A DNA stretch of 64,000 bases from Sipunculus nudus (Eukaryota > Annelida > Sipuncula > Golfingiida > Sipunculidae). Shown piece by piece: positions 38,353-49,405 of the stretch. The first letter of the stretch is position 1. Every line of letters begins with the position of its first letter. The DNA is taken from contig CM049313.1 in the NCBI GenBank assembly GCA_026874595.1, forward strand, positions 39,214,659 to 39,278,658, given 5' to 3'. Below the pieces are notes generated by a model. It saw only the letters and a list, made by a program, of their open reading frames with translations. It did no database searches and had not been told where the DNA came from. A program made the translations under genes and the position numbers.

Positions 38353-39181
38353 TTAAAAAAAAAGTCTGTAAGATAAACTACCAGTAAAACATTCAGGAGG
38401 TTTGTACATGTCTGGAGCGGAAGACACAGCCAGTCTCCTGACAGACGGTACATACAACAGCAGCTGACTGCTGGTTGTCATGGCGGCTGACCACCTGTTG
38501 CAGTAAGATCAGTTAAGACAAGGAGATATGTGGGAAATGTTTATGTTGGTTTAATATCAAGTCCTGTTTATCTGACTGGTACAAGGAAAAACAGCCCTGA
38601 CCAACATAAAAACAGGAAAAACTGTAAAATGACTCTAACTAGCTGTCTTGTATGGTAGAATTTCCCCAAGCATGTCTGACTGTTTTGTCAGGCAAATATT
38701 TATGTAGGAGTAAAAGGCTTATCAGAATGTAAGGAAAGAAATCATCAACGAACACAGGGTACACTGTATACTGGTAATTTTGAATTCATTCATGGGAAGA
38801 AATGGATTCAAGATTCTACAAATGACCTTCAAATCCAGTATATTTTCAGAAAATTTAAGTGCTATAGAGAAACCAGCTGTAATTCTCAAGGTCCCCTGCC
38901 ATTAATTTTAAACTTCAAATAATCCCATATGTACTTACTCAGTGATGTCATCTAGAGACCATCTTTTTTTTTAATTTCTTTCAGCTTATTCTCTTCATTT
39001 CTCAGGTGTGTTGTGTGCTTAAAATTATTTTTAACCCCTTCATTTGTATTTTATATGGCCTAATATGTCATGATTTTTCTTAAATTTTGGTCACTTTTTC
39101 ACTCAATGCTCTACCTCAGATATGTTGAAATATTCATCTCAGTTTTTAGTGTATCTGGTTGAATTGATTCATAAGTATATT

Positions 39182-39184
<3 letters not shown>

Positions 39185-39244
<60 letters not shown>
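39185..39244. repeat. (AT)n microsatellite
   Basis: About 60 bp of alternating A and T. Confidence 0.98.
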
Positions 39245-39249
<5 letters not shown>

Positions 39250-39371
39250 AAACACTTATTATAACAGGCTAGCAGCATTTTTGAGTATATATGACCCCTT
39301 TTTTTGGTAATGTGAATTGAACTCATTTAAATATGCTGTGAAGCATTTCTTCTTATTATTTACAAATCTCT

Positions 39372-40783
39372 TTTTAGCTCAGCTGACTGAAAGTCGACCA
39401 GAGTATAGGTATGGCACTTTGTCCGTCATCCATTCAGCCTGCCGTTAGCAGGGCACAAATCGTAACCACAGAACCTACAAACCTATAACTAAATATCCAA
39501 GGAGGTCAATAAAAAATTCTCCTTGGAGACCTGAAATTAGGTCACTGCGACCTATATCCTCAGCTATGGGGCTTGTAATAACCCCCAGAATAATTAAAAG
39601 TTTGATAAAAACCTCCAGTATCTTGATAATAATGCATGGATTTTCATGAATCTTGCCATGAATATTGACCATGACTAGTTTTGTCAGTTCCCAAAAGCTA
39701 GTGGCACCTTCTATATTTTTTCTCTTTTTTTTTTTTTTACAAATTGTTTTATTTTGTTTTATCTTGTAAGTTTCTCAGCTGTCATTTCATCTAGTGTCCC
39801 AAAACCTGGTCTGATTGGATGCCCTGTAGTAATCACCCTGTCTGTCTGTCTGTTAGTCTGTCTGTCTTTCCATCAATCCCCCTATCCACACATGTGTTTC
39901 CAGATTATAATGCCAGGTTGGATTGACATAAAGATTTCAAACTTAATTTATGCATGGGCCACCACTAAAACAAGAAATATTATGATTTTAGGGTTATGAG
40001 GTTAAAGGTCAAGGTCACAGGACCCACTTATTCAAAAAGATTATGCCTGCATTTTAAGCCAGGCTTTTCCATCCCAAACCTTCCATCTTGCACATATAAC
40101 TGACCTGCCAATAGGGAAAGAACATAAATGAATTTGGGATCACAAGGTCAAAGGTCAAGGTCACAGGGACTATCTGTCAATGGAGTAGTTTCCATATGAT
40201 TACTCCAGTTTGGTTTGACATATTGGTTTCAAACTTGATTTATGTATGGCCCACCAATAAAGCAAGAATCCGTATGATTTTTGGGTCATAGGATCAAAGA
40301 TCAAGGTCACAGGGCCCATCCATTCACAAATTTGTTTATGGATGATTACTCTGGTTTGGATTGACAGATGACTTCGAACTTGATTTATTAATGACCTACC
40401 ACTAACATAGGAATCATTTTGATTTTTGAAGTCCTGAGGCCAAAGGTGAAGGTCAGATGAGCCACATCTTTAAAAAGATTGTGGATGCACTGTAAATCAG
40501 ACTTTTTATCCGAAACTTTCCCTCTTTCACACATGCCTTGCTCCCTGAATGTGGAAGAATCTTTAGGTTATTAGGTTTCCTGGTCAGAGGTCAGCATCAC
40601 CTTTTAAAAAGATTGTTAAGATTATCAAAATGCTGTAAGTTCAAGGATAGTAAATTCTCAGATTTTTGGGTCACAAGGTCATTGGTTAAGATCACAGGAC
40701 TAACATTTTGAAAAAGCTCTTAAAAATATGATTATATGCTTACAATCATATTCAGCTGAGCGTCAAGACCCATGGGTCCCTAG
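39372..40783 (+). mobile_element. Family A repeat element with AGGTCA array (copy R2)
   Basis: The head TTTTTAGCTCAGCTGACT at 39372 and the tail CAGCTGAGCGTCAAGACCC ending CTAG at 40783, followed by TT, define a 1.4-kb copy. After one usual family A unit (AACAGGGCACA-like through GATAAAAACCTCCAG) the body changes to a second array with a period of about 150 bp. Each of these units has a GGTCAAAGGTCAAGGTCACAGG-like block followed by ATTxTGxATGCATTTTAAGCCAG and CCxAACCTTCCATCTT blocks. The AGGTCA-rich blocks lie near 39989, 40141, 40289, 40436, 40582 and 40668. No coding capacity. Confidence 0.85.
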
Positions 40784-42801
40784 TTGACATTCAGTGTAAT
40801 TATTTCTTTGATATTTCACCAGGCACTTAATCAAGTGAATTGCATTTTTTGCACTATTTGGCACACTGCTTTAAGTATATGATATTAATACATATGTACT
40901 TTGGGAAATTTTATTATACTCAAGTAAACGTGTTGTCAGTATTAATTTTGATTTTTGATTGTACATTGTTTCAAAGGATATTGCAGGTTACTGGAGTTTT
41001 GATTTGTCTCTTATTTTAAAATACTACTTGTTTGATGACGTTAGTAAATGATTTCTACTTTAGTATCTAATTAAGAGATTATCATATATTATATATTTAT
41101 ATCATATTATATCTTTATACGAAGGCTACACCATTACATAGGGAATCCAATGTAATTTTTAGACAATCATTATTTAAACAATCAGTATATACACATTTCA
41201 AGCCTTGTTAGAGAATATCAAACATTAAACATTGTATTCCTTGATAGGATATCCTCTGGAATATACTAAGTAAAGCATGAATAGGTGAGAAACGTCACAT
41301 TTAACAAAAATTGCTACACCCTTACCGTAAACCATTACAATTAAACTTTGGGCGTCCTAAACAATACAACAAAGGATGTTTTTAGTATACATAAAGCCTA
41401 TGGGTGAGAGAACACTTGATATAGGAGATTGATATCTGTCAGTTTCACCAGAGACTCTTGGTACAATTTTCATGGTGACAAAGGCATTCTCTTTATAGCA
41501 AAGTTTACAAATTGTTTGGATCTGTAGCTGCTTAGGTGACACCATACTAATCCAAGAGAGAAAATAAGATTCAAACAAACCAAGACATTGGAAGTGTTAT
41601 GTTTCTTTCAAGACTGATTTATGAAGTAAATAGTGATTTTGTTATGCCTGGTGTAGCGCCTGGTGAGCAACCTTTATTTTTTACCATTTCTCTGGTTCAG
41701 CGCTGCTTTCCCTGGCAGTCAGAACAGAGTGTCTAATGCTTCTCACTTACTGCTTGATATCACTCATGGTGGAAACTTGAGTATTTGTCTTATGTGCTGT
41801 ATCAGCCAAATAGCAGATTTGTTGAACCAGATACCTATATACCCCTGCCACAATTGAAGGAGTCATATTAAACAAGCTGCTGTTGGGAGTTAAATGCTAA
41901 AGAAAAAGTGATGGTAATGGCCCCAGCTGTAGCACATGAGTGTTAGTCATTTAATAAATGTGTTTCTGTGTGGCACCTGCCTGACTGCCTCTGTAACCTT
42001 TTTCAGGAAGTTTTCTTTTGTTTTTTCCATCGCTTTGATGGCTGCATGTACTGTAGGAAACAGCTCTTGATACAAGATGTAGCTCCCTCAGGAAGTTATA
42101 ACATTGATCAGCAGCTAAAAGCAGAAAGATTATACCACTGATGTGATGTAAGTGTAAAAATGGAATATTACATTAAATAAAAATTGATATTTTATAGAAT
42201 TATAGATGGTTGCATAAACTGAGTAAATGGTACTAATGTGAAATTGCTGGACATGTAAATTGTTTTTCATCCAGTGAATGTCAAAATTTATGTAAGAATA
42301 TACCAGATGGTCAGAATTTCTATTAGAGAAAATACCTTATGACAGTGATGTCAGTGAGATCATAACATGATTACACGTGCGGGTCAGAAATTATGGTTAC
42401 AGAGATAATTAAGATCAGTGAGGTCGGGATTGTGTTGTATTTGTTACTCAAAGGCCAGGATTGTAACTAAGTTGAAGGTCAGTAAGGTTAAGGCTATGTG
42501 ACTAAAAATTTGTAGGTCAGAGGTCATGGTTATATTAAGACTCAAGAAAATGATCACTGTTCAAGCCTCACATTGGTCATCAGACATATTCATCATTGGC
42601 AGAAAATCTTTTGTGAACCTCTGATTGTCATCCTGGTGACATTTTCAGCATGCATACATAGGCCTTAATCTCCTATATATTCTCATATTTTGTTTTCACT
42701 TCGCAAAGATATTTTCAATATAACTGTTAATATTAAATATTTATTGTTATATAGACCTGTTATTATTGAAAACCATAAGCTTTCTTGTAAAACTATGCAT
42801 G
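40784..42801. other. Intronic non-coding DNA
   Basis: AT-rich with no supported exon. A DR1 pair of AGGTCA occurs at 42514-42526. Confidence 0.5.
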
Positions 42802-43739
42802 TTTAGCTCAGCTGACTGTAAGTCATCTGAGCTATAGGGATCACCTTTTGACCGTCGTCCGTCCGGCCGTCTGTCCGTTAACAGGGCACAAATCGTAACC
42901 GCTAGAACTGGAATCTTCTTACTTGATATTCTGGGAGGTCTATGGAAATTCTCCTTGTAAACCTGAAATTAGGTCACTGTAACCTATATTCTTTGAGCTA
43001 TAGGGTTCCGAAGTACCCCCCCAGAATAATGGAAAATTTGATACAAAAGCTCAAGTATCTGAACAACTAATGCATTGATCATCATGATTTTTTGCATGGA
43101 TATTGATCATGGAGTGTTTCATCAGTTTCTGCAGACTGGTGGCGCCACCTGTATTTTTTCAATTTTTACCAATATTTTTCTCTATTTTTGAGACCTCTTA
43201 AGATACGGCCATCTGTTAACAGGGCACAAATCGTAACGACTACACCTAGAATCTTCTCTCTTGACATGCAGGGAGGCCCATTAAAAGTCTCTTTGGAAAC
43301 CTGAAATTAGGTCTCTGTTACCCATAACCTTTGAGCTATGGGGCTCCGGAGTACCCCCCAGAATAATGGAAAATTTGATACGAAAGCTCAAGTATCTAAA
43401 CAACTATTGCAGTGATCACCATGATTCTTTGCATGGATATTGATCATGGAATGTGTCATCAGTTTCTGCAGTATGGTGGCGCCACCTGTATTTTTTTATT
43501 TTTACGAATTTTTTTCTCTATTTTTGAGACCTTATAAGATGCGGTCATCTGTTAACATGGCACAAATCGTAACAACTGGACCTAGAATCTTCTCTCTTGA
43601 CATGCTGAGAGGCCCATGATAAGTTTCCTTAAAAACTAGAAATTAGGTCTCTGTTACCCATAACCTCTGAGCTATGGGGCTCAGAAGTACCCCCCAGGAT
43701 AATCGAAAATTTGATACAAAAGCTCAAGTATCTGAACAA

Positions 43740-46188
43740 TTTTTAGCTCAGCTGACTTTCAGTCATGCTGGGCTATAGCGATGGGTCTTTGTCCGGCGTC
43801 CTTCCGTCTGTCCGTCCGTCCGGCTGGCCGTCCAGCCGGCCGTCCGGCCGTTAGCAGGGCACAAATCGTAACCGTAGGGGCTAGGGCCATGAACCCTATG
43901 CAGTCTTAGAGGTTATAAAAAGATCTCCTTGCAAACCTGAAATTAGGTCACTGCGACCAATATTCTCGAAGTTATGGGGTGTGTTTGCACCCCCCAGAAA
44001 TAACTCTTTGAGACAAAATGTTCATCCCAAACCTTCCATCTTTCACATACAACTCACCTACCATCAGAGGAAGAACCATAATTTTTTTTAGGTCAAAAGG
44101 TCAAAGGTCAAGGTCACAGGAGCCTCTTCTTTGAAAAGCCTGTGGATGCATTTTAAGCCAACCCTTTCATCCCAATTCTTTGATCTTTCACATATAGCTC
44201 ACCTACTAAGTTGGAGAAGAATCCTATAGATTTTGAGGTCACAAGGTCAAAGGTCAGGGTCACAGGATCCACTTCTTTGAAAAGGTAGTGGACACATTTC
44301 AAGCTAGACTTTTCATTCCAAACCTTCCAGCACTGATATCGCTTCTCTGCCAACAGGGGAAAAGACCTGTTGATTTTGAGGTCAAAGGTCAAGTTCACAG
44401 CACCCACTTCTTGCGTGGAGTCATTTTCAGGCAAACTTTTCAATCTGTACCTTCCATCTGTCATATATGGCTTACCTATCAATAAGGGAAGAAGCCTATT
44501 GATGTTGAGGTCAAAAAGTCAAAGGTCAAGGTCACAATATTTAATTGTTCTAAATGCTTGTGAGCATATTTCAAGTGTAACTGTTCAACCCAAACCTTCA
44601 GTCTTTCACATATGCCACATCTATGCATCACTCAGTTTGACTCAAACTTCATATTTATGGGTCTTTTTGCTTGAATAAATAACTTATTGATTTTGGGGTC
44701 AGCTGGTCAACAGGTTAAAGGTTGCAGGTCAAAGTTATTCACCCATTGGTTGCCAAGTAATTACACCAGATTTAAGTGGTCAGTAGTTACCCATCATTTA
44801 GAAAGAATCCAGTTGATATATGGGCAAAAGGCCAAGGTCATAGGTCAGGGATGTTCACAATTACTTATTTTATAGACCATCTCTATTTTTCTTGTATATA
44901 TAGCCATCCCACTCCAGCTGGTACATCTCCCTGTGTGGCTATAATTGTGAGTGACACTGGTGACATATGACTCCCTTTTGTATCAGCCTATTAAGTGATA
45001 AGGCTCAGTGATAAGTACCTTGTTACTTCATAACAAAAACACTGTTGTCAGAATGCTTCAGCCAGGCATTAAGACTATGAGAGTATAGTATTAAGGTTTA
45101 GCTACTGCTAAGATGATGGGAACATTTTGCAGTTTATTTTATGAAATCCTAGCAATAAACTTAGTTTCCTAGATATCTGAATATTTTAATATATATCACC
45201 ACATATAAAAGCAAGTGTTTGTTCTCATAATATGTGGATGTGTACCTTGATTTAGGATGGCTTTTTGTTTTATTTCAAGACTCTTAGTCATGCTTTCTGC
45301 ATTTCTTTTCTTTCAGGTTTGGCAGTTTACCTACCCTGCTGACCCCATTGAAAAGCAGAGTGATAATAAAAAATATTGGACTTACACTTTTTACAATTGC
45401 ATATCTATAAATCTGATATGAGGGCCTGGACATGCCTTTTGAATTATTTTGGGCATTTATTACTGGATAATTTGCCCCAAGTTTGGTCTCTTATTGGAGA
45501 ATGTGGGATATCAAATGTCATACTTGTCAGAAATCCATTATGTCTGCCAGTTAGCCACCTTAAAAAATTCTTTTCAGGGCAGTTTCAGTAATTTTTCTTT
45601 AATGTTTGGTCCGATTAAGAGAATGTTTGTTGTTTGATTTCAGACTTGTCAAAAGTCCAATATGGCCACCAGGCCACCATCTTTTAATTCCTTTTGATCA
45701 TATTATCTCAAGAACAGTTAAAGTGAATGCAGTTGGATGTATATTTATGTAATCTTGTAAAGGATTGGGCCAAATATTTCTGAATTAATATTACCATCAT
45801 TTATAAAAGTGCAGTACAGTTTGCTTGTATTGAATAAAAATTCATACAGAAGCACCTGTTTCTCAATAATTCTTGCATGTATTTCCTTGATTTTTGCAAT
45901 ATATTTTGATCTTATATTTGCCCTTTGTGGTGTCTAATTTTGAGACTGACAGGTTTCAAGCAAGCTGTTGGAATAGTTCCTGATAGCTTAACAATCATGC
46001 ATTTTCCTCAGACCATCAATTCACTGTGTTTTAACCAGACATAGGTGATATATATTTCTGTTGTCATAGAAAATTTTCAACAAATTGGCAAATTGGTTCT
46101 TCAAAATTTGACTGGAAGTTGTGAATCTCAGTCCATGATGTCACAGGTCATGCTTGGCAGCTGAGCGTCATGACCCATGGGTCACTTG
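43740..46188 (+). mobile_element. Family A repeat element with AGGTCA array, nested in R3 (copy R4)
   Basis: The head TTTTAGCTCAGCTGACT at 43740 and the tail CAGCTGAGCGTC through GGGTCACTTG at 46188 bound a 2.4-kb copy. Order inside: a GTCCG-rich tract, one family A half-unit, then four to five units of about 130-145 bp with AGGTCA clusters (44030-44720), then 1.2 kb with two units of about 122 bp related to the repeat at 18.6-19.2 kb. Open frames such as the minus-strand one at 44153-44482 (repeated TLTFDL) are translations of the array. The interruption of R3 shows that this copy inserted later. Confidence 0.83.
44090..44540 (+). repeat. Array of AGGTCA half-site clusters (DR0/DR1/DR2)
   Basis: At 44090 four exact AGGTCA hexamers lie in 31 bp, separated by 2, 1 and 0 bases. 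At about 44235 three AGGTCA and one GGGTCA follow the same spacing. Further clusters start near 44378 and 44507. Each is followed by CACAGG or a close variant. TCAAGGTCA, the extended half-site of monomeric receptors such as ERR and SF-1, is included in several. This arrangement is seen directly; receptor binding is inference. Confidence 0.85.
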
Positions 46189-46662
46189 TTATATTGATCA
46201 TCATGATTCTTTGCATGGATATTGATCATGAAATGTTTCATCAGTTTCTGCATTCTGGTGGCGCCACCTGTATTTTTTCAATTTTTAGCTCAGCTCACTG
46301 AAAGTCATCTGAGCTATAGGGATCACCTTTTGTCCGTCGTCCGTCCGGCCATCCAGGGATCTGTCTGTTAACAGGGAACAAATCGTAACCGCTAGACCTG
46401 GATTCTTCTTACTTGACATCCTGGGAGGTCTATGGAAATTCTCCTTGTAAACCTGAAATTAGGTCACTGTGACCTATGTTCTTCGAGCTATGGGGTTCTG
46501 AAGTACCCCCCAGAATAATGCAAAATTTAATACAAAAGCTCAAGTATCTGAACAACTAATGCATTAATCACCATGATTCTTTGCTAGGATATTGATCATG
46601 GAGTGTTTCATCAATTTCTGGAGATTGGTGGCGCCAGCTATATTTTTTTTATTTTTTACGAT

Positions 46663-48601
46663 TTTTTAGCTCAGCTGACTATAAGTCATCTGAGCTATAG
46701 TCGTGGTCCATTGTCCGTCGTCCGTCCGTCTGTCCGTCCGTCCGTCCGTCTGTCCGTCCGTCCGTCCGTCCGTCCGTCCGTAGATGTGGCACGTTTTGAA
46801 ACCGTAAGACCTAGGAATCCAAAATTCAGCATAATGTTAGATGTCCCCAAGATCTCCTACCAAGCCGAAAACTGGGTCTTTGCGACTTCGTTCTTATGAG
46901 AAATTAAGGAAAAACCTCAATTTTTTATTAAAATCCTATTTTCACACTTCAGGACTGCCTAATATCAAAACCACTCATCTGTTTTTCCTCATATTTACCA
47001 TAAATATTCTTCCATATAGTTCCTATGTACATGCCAGAAATTAAGTCTGTTAAGTATAAATTCTTTAAGTTATGGGCCCAAACATAATGGACTTTGTAAA
47101 AAATCAGGAAAAATATTTACTCACTTAACATGAAAAATTTTGAAACTAGAGTCTATTTTCCCAAGTATATAACTATGTTTAATTAAGATTCACTTGCTTA
47201 CCCAAAATTAGATCTGAATTTTGTAAATTTTTTAAGTAATTAGCATAAAAATAAAATCAGTACCTTAAATTTTGTCCAACTTTGACCATGGCACGTTTTT
47301 TATCCGCAAGTACCATTGATTTAATTTTCACAGCATGTAAACATAAATATTTAATTTGTTTAAATCTGAAATTTGGAAATAAAAGCTTGAAAATTAAGCT
47401 AGCTATTGATTTTTTTCTTGAGGCTCTATTGTAGTCATTTGCTTTGATTAGAGGTTACAGATGCAGGGTCCCACTCCAGGTCACTGGAAGTCAGCTATGC
47501 CAGGGTTTCTGATTTGTTACAGCCACTGGGGGAGATCCCCTGCTGTGACAGGTGTACAGTTATTCTCATATCACCACCCCAATCATCCCCCCCCCCCCCC
47601 CCCCGCAAACCCAACCCACCAAGTGTTATGCAGTATTGTTATTGTTTTCACTGTATCTCCTTAATTGTAATGCTGTTTCCACTCTGATATGCAAAAACTT
47701 TCATTGAAAAAGTAATTCAAGGTGTAATCCAGAAGATGCAATGTTGTGTAATGTAGCATTTTTAAAGAAATCATTTTTCTTTCAAATCATTTTACCAATC
47801 ATAATGGAACCCATCAGTATGCTTAAATTATGATAAAATATGAAGCACATTATGGATAAATAAAGACACAATTAAAAATTGTGAAATCTAAATCAAGTAT
47901 TTTTTTTAGATATTTATTGTTTTGCAGATTTAAAAGATATATTTTTGTGGTAAAAAATAAATAAACATTTGAATGCATGATGTGGTGTTATCTGACAAGA
48001 TTGAGATTTATGATGATGCAATTGAGAATGATGAATCAACTTTTATATTCAGATATATATGTTATATTGAAAATGTATAGAAATATAAACTTAAATTAAA
48101 AAAAAAAATTGATGTGATAAAAAAAATGAGGATTTATTACAAACATTTGTTCATTATTTTCCTGCATCAGCAGAATTTGAGTTCAGGCTTTGTTTGCCAT
48201 GTTTTATGTTGTTAATTAGTTATATTTCAACTGTATACATTTCACAAAAAATCATATATTTATTAATATATATTATACAAAAAAAAGATTCGATTGAACA
48301 AATGTGTAAACTACTGAAATGTCAGCAGTTAATCGAAAAGCCAACTAATGATCATGGTAATTGTACAGATCATTTGTTCACAAACTGCTCACATGCTTCA
48401 GTTTCTACATAAGGAAACACATGGTCAGGTCACAAAATATTATTTGCAACAATTTCTTGCTCATCAATACAAACCAATCATATAAACCAACCATGGCCTT
48501 TATTACCTCTTCCTCTTACACTTTATCTCCATTTGATATTATTTTAGATTTTTACCTTCAAGGTTAACATCAGCTGAGCACAGTGACCCATAGGTCCCTT
48601 G
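46663..48601 (+). mobile_element. Family A repeat element, divergent body, nested in R5 (copy R6)
   Basis: The head TTTTTTAGCTCAGCTGACT at 46663 is followed by a long GTCC/GTCT tract (46713-46783). The body is unlike the other copies: GTGGCACGTTTTGAAACCG and ACCAAGCCGAAAACTGGG blocks, then AT-rich DNA. It ends CAGCTGAGCACAGTGACCC through CCCTTG at 48601, followed by T. R5 is interrupted precisely between T residues, with no obvious target duplication. Confidence 0.72.
47587..47604. repeat. Poly-C tract
   Basis: About 18 consecutive C. Confidence 0.95.
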
Positions 48602-49405
48602 TTTTCTCTACTTTTGTGATCTTTAAACATTTGGTCATCTGTAAACAGGGCACAAATCATAATGACTGGACCTAGAATCTTCTGTCCTTACCTCCAGGGA
48701 AGCCCATAAAAGGTCTACATGGAAACCCGAAATAAGGTCCCTGTTACCCATATTCTGTGAGCTATGGGGCTCAGAAGTACCCCCCAGAATAAAGATTGGG
48801 TCATATATTAACAGGGCACAAATCATAATGACTGGACCTAGAATCTTCTTTCTTGACATGCAGGGAGGCCTTTGGAAAGTCTCTTTGGAAATCTGAAATT
48901 AGGTCTCTGTTATCCATATCCTTCATGCTATGGCTCCGAGAATAAAGATTTGGTCATCTGTTAACAGAGCACAAATTATAATGACTTGACCTAGAATCTC
49001 CTTTCTTGATATGCTGGGAGGCCCCTGAAAAGTCTCCTTGTGCACCTGAAATTACATCTCTGTTACCCTTATCCTTCATCCTATGCGGCTTTGAAATACC
49101 CCCCAGAATAAACATTTGGTCATCTGTTAACAGGGCACAAATCATAATAACTGGACCTAGAATTTTATTTTTTGACATGCTGGGAGACCCCTGAAAAGTC
49201 ATCTTGTAAACCTTGAAAATAGGTGTCTGTTACCAATATGCTTCATGCTACAGAGCTCCATAGTACCCCAATGAATATTGGATGATTTTATACAAAAGGT
49301 CAAGTTTGGAAAAAGTATTTCATTCAAATTTGACATTCAGATGATAAAATTACTTTTGTCAATGTCTTCCTGGTCAGCTGAGCGTCATGACCCCTGGGTC
49401 ACTTG

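Larger units (their letters stand above)
42802..46282 (+). mobile_element. Family A repeat element interrupted by a nested copy (copy R3)
   Basis: The head GTTTAGCTCAGCTGACTG, with AGTCATCTGAGCT completing the hairpin, starts at 42802. About two and a half 340-bp units follow, up to 43739 where the sequence breaks within the AAGTATCTGAACAA block. The next expected block (ATTGATCATCATGATTCTTTG) resumes at 46191 after copy R4, and R3 continues to the GGCGCCACCTGTATTTTTTC block, where copy R5 begins. The true end of R3 was not found. Confidence 0.82.
46282..49405 (+). mobile_element. Family A repeat element interrupted by R6 (copy R5)
   Basis: The head TTTTTAGCTCAGCTCACTGAAAG begins at 46282. 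One family A unit runs to 46662, copy R6 interrupts it, and the same unit resumes at 48602 with CTCTACTTTTGTGATCTTTAAAC. Four shortened units of about 150-170 bp follow, starting at GTAAACAGGGCAC/GTTAACAGxGCAC near 48642, 48811, 48959 and 49126. The tail CAGCTGAGCGTCATGACC through CACTTG ends at 49405. The shortened units lack the GATACAAAAGCTC to GGCGCCACC half, apparently an internal deletion that was then amplified. Confidence 0.83.

Noticed and set aside
44153-44482. 109-codon minus-strand open frame, the second longest in the window, with repeated TLTFDL peptides
   Set aside because: It is the translation of the tandem AGGTCA array inside a family A element; the repeated peptide follows the DNA period and appears in other copies and frames.
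45321-45364. Possible exon after the acceptor TTCTTTTCTTTCAG
   Set aside because: The donor is poor, the peptide is unremarkable, and the site lies inside family A copy R4.
28852-49405. CRISPR-like array from regularly spaced repeats
   Set aside because: The units are hundreds of bases long with conserved, not variable, spacers in eukaryotic intronic DNA; these are tandem modules within transposons.
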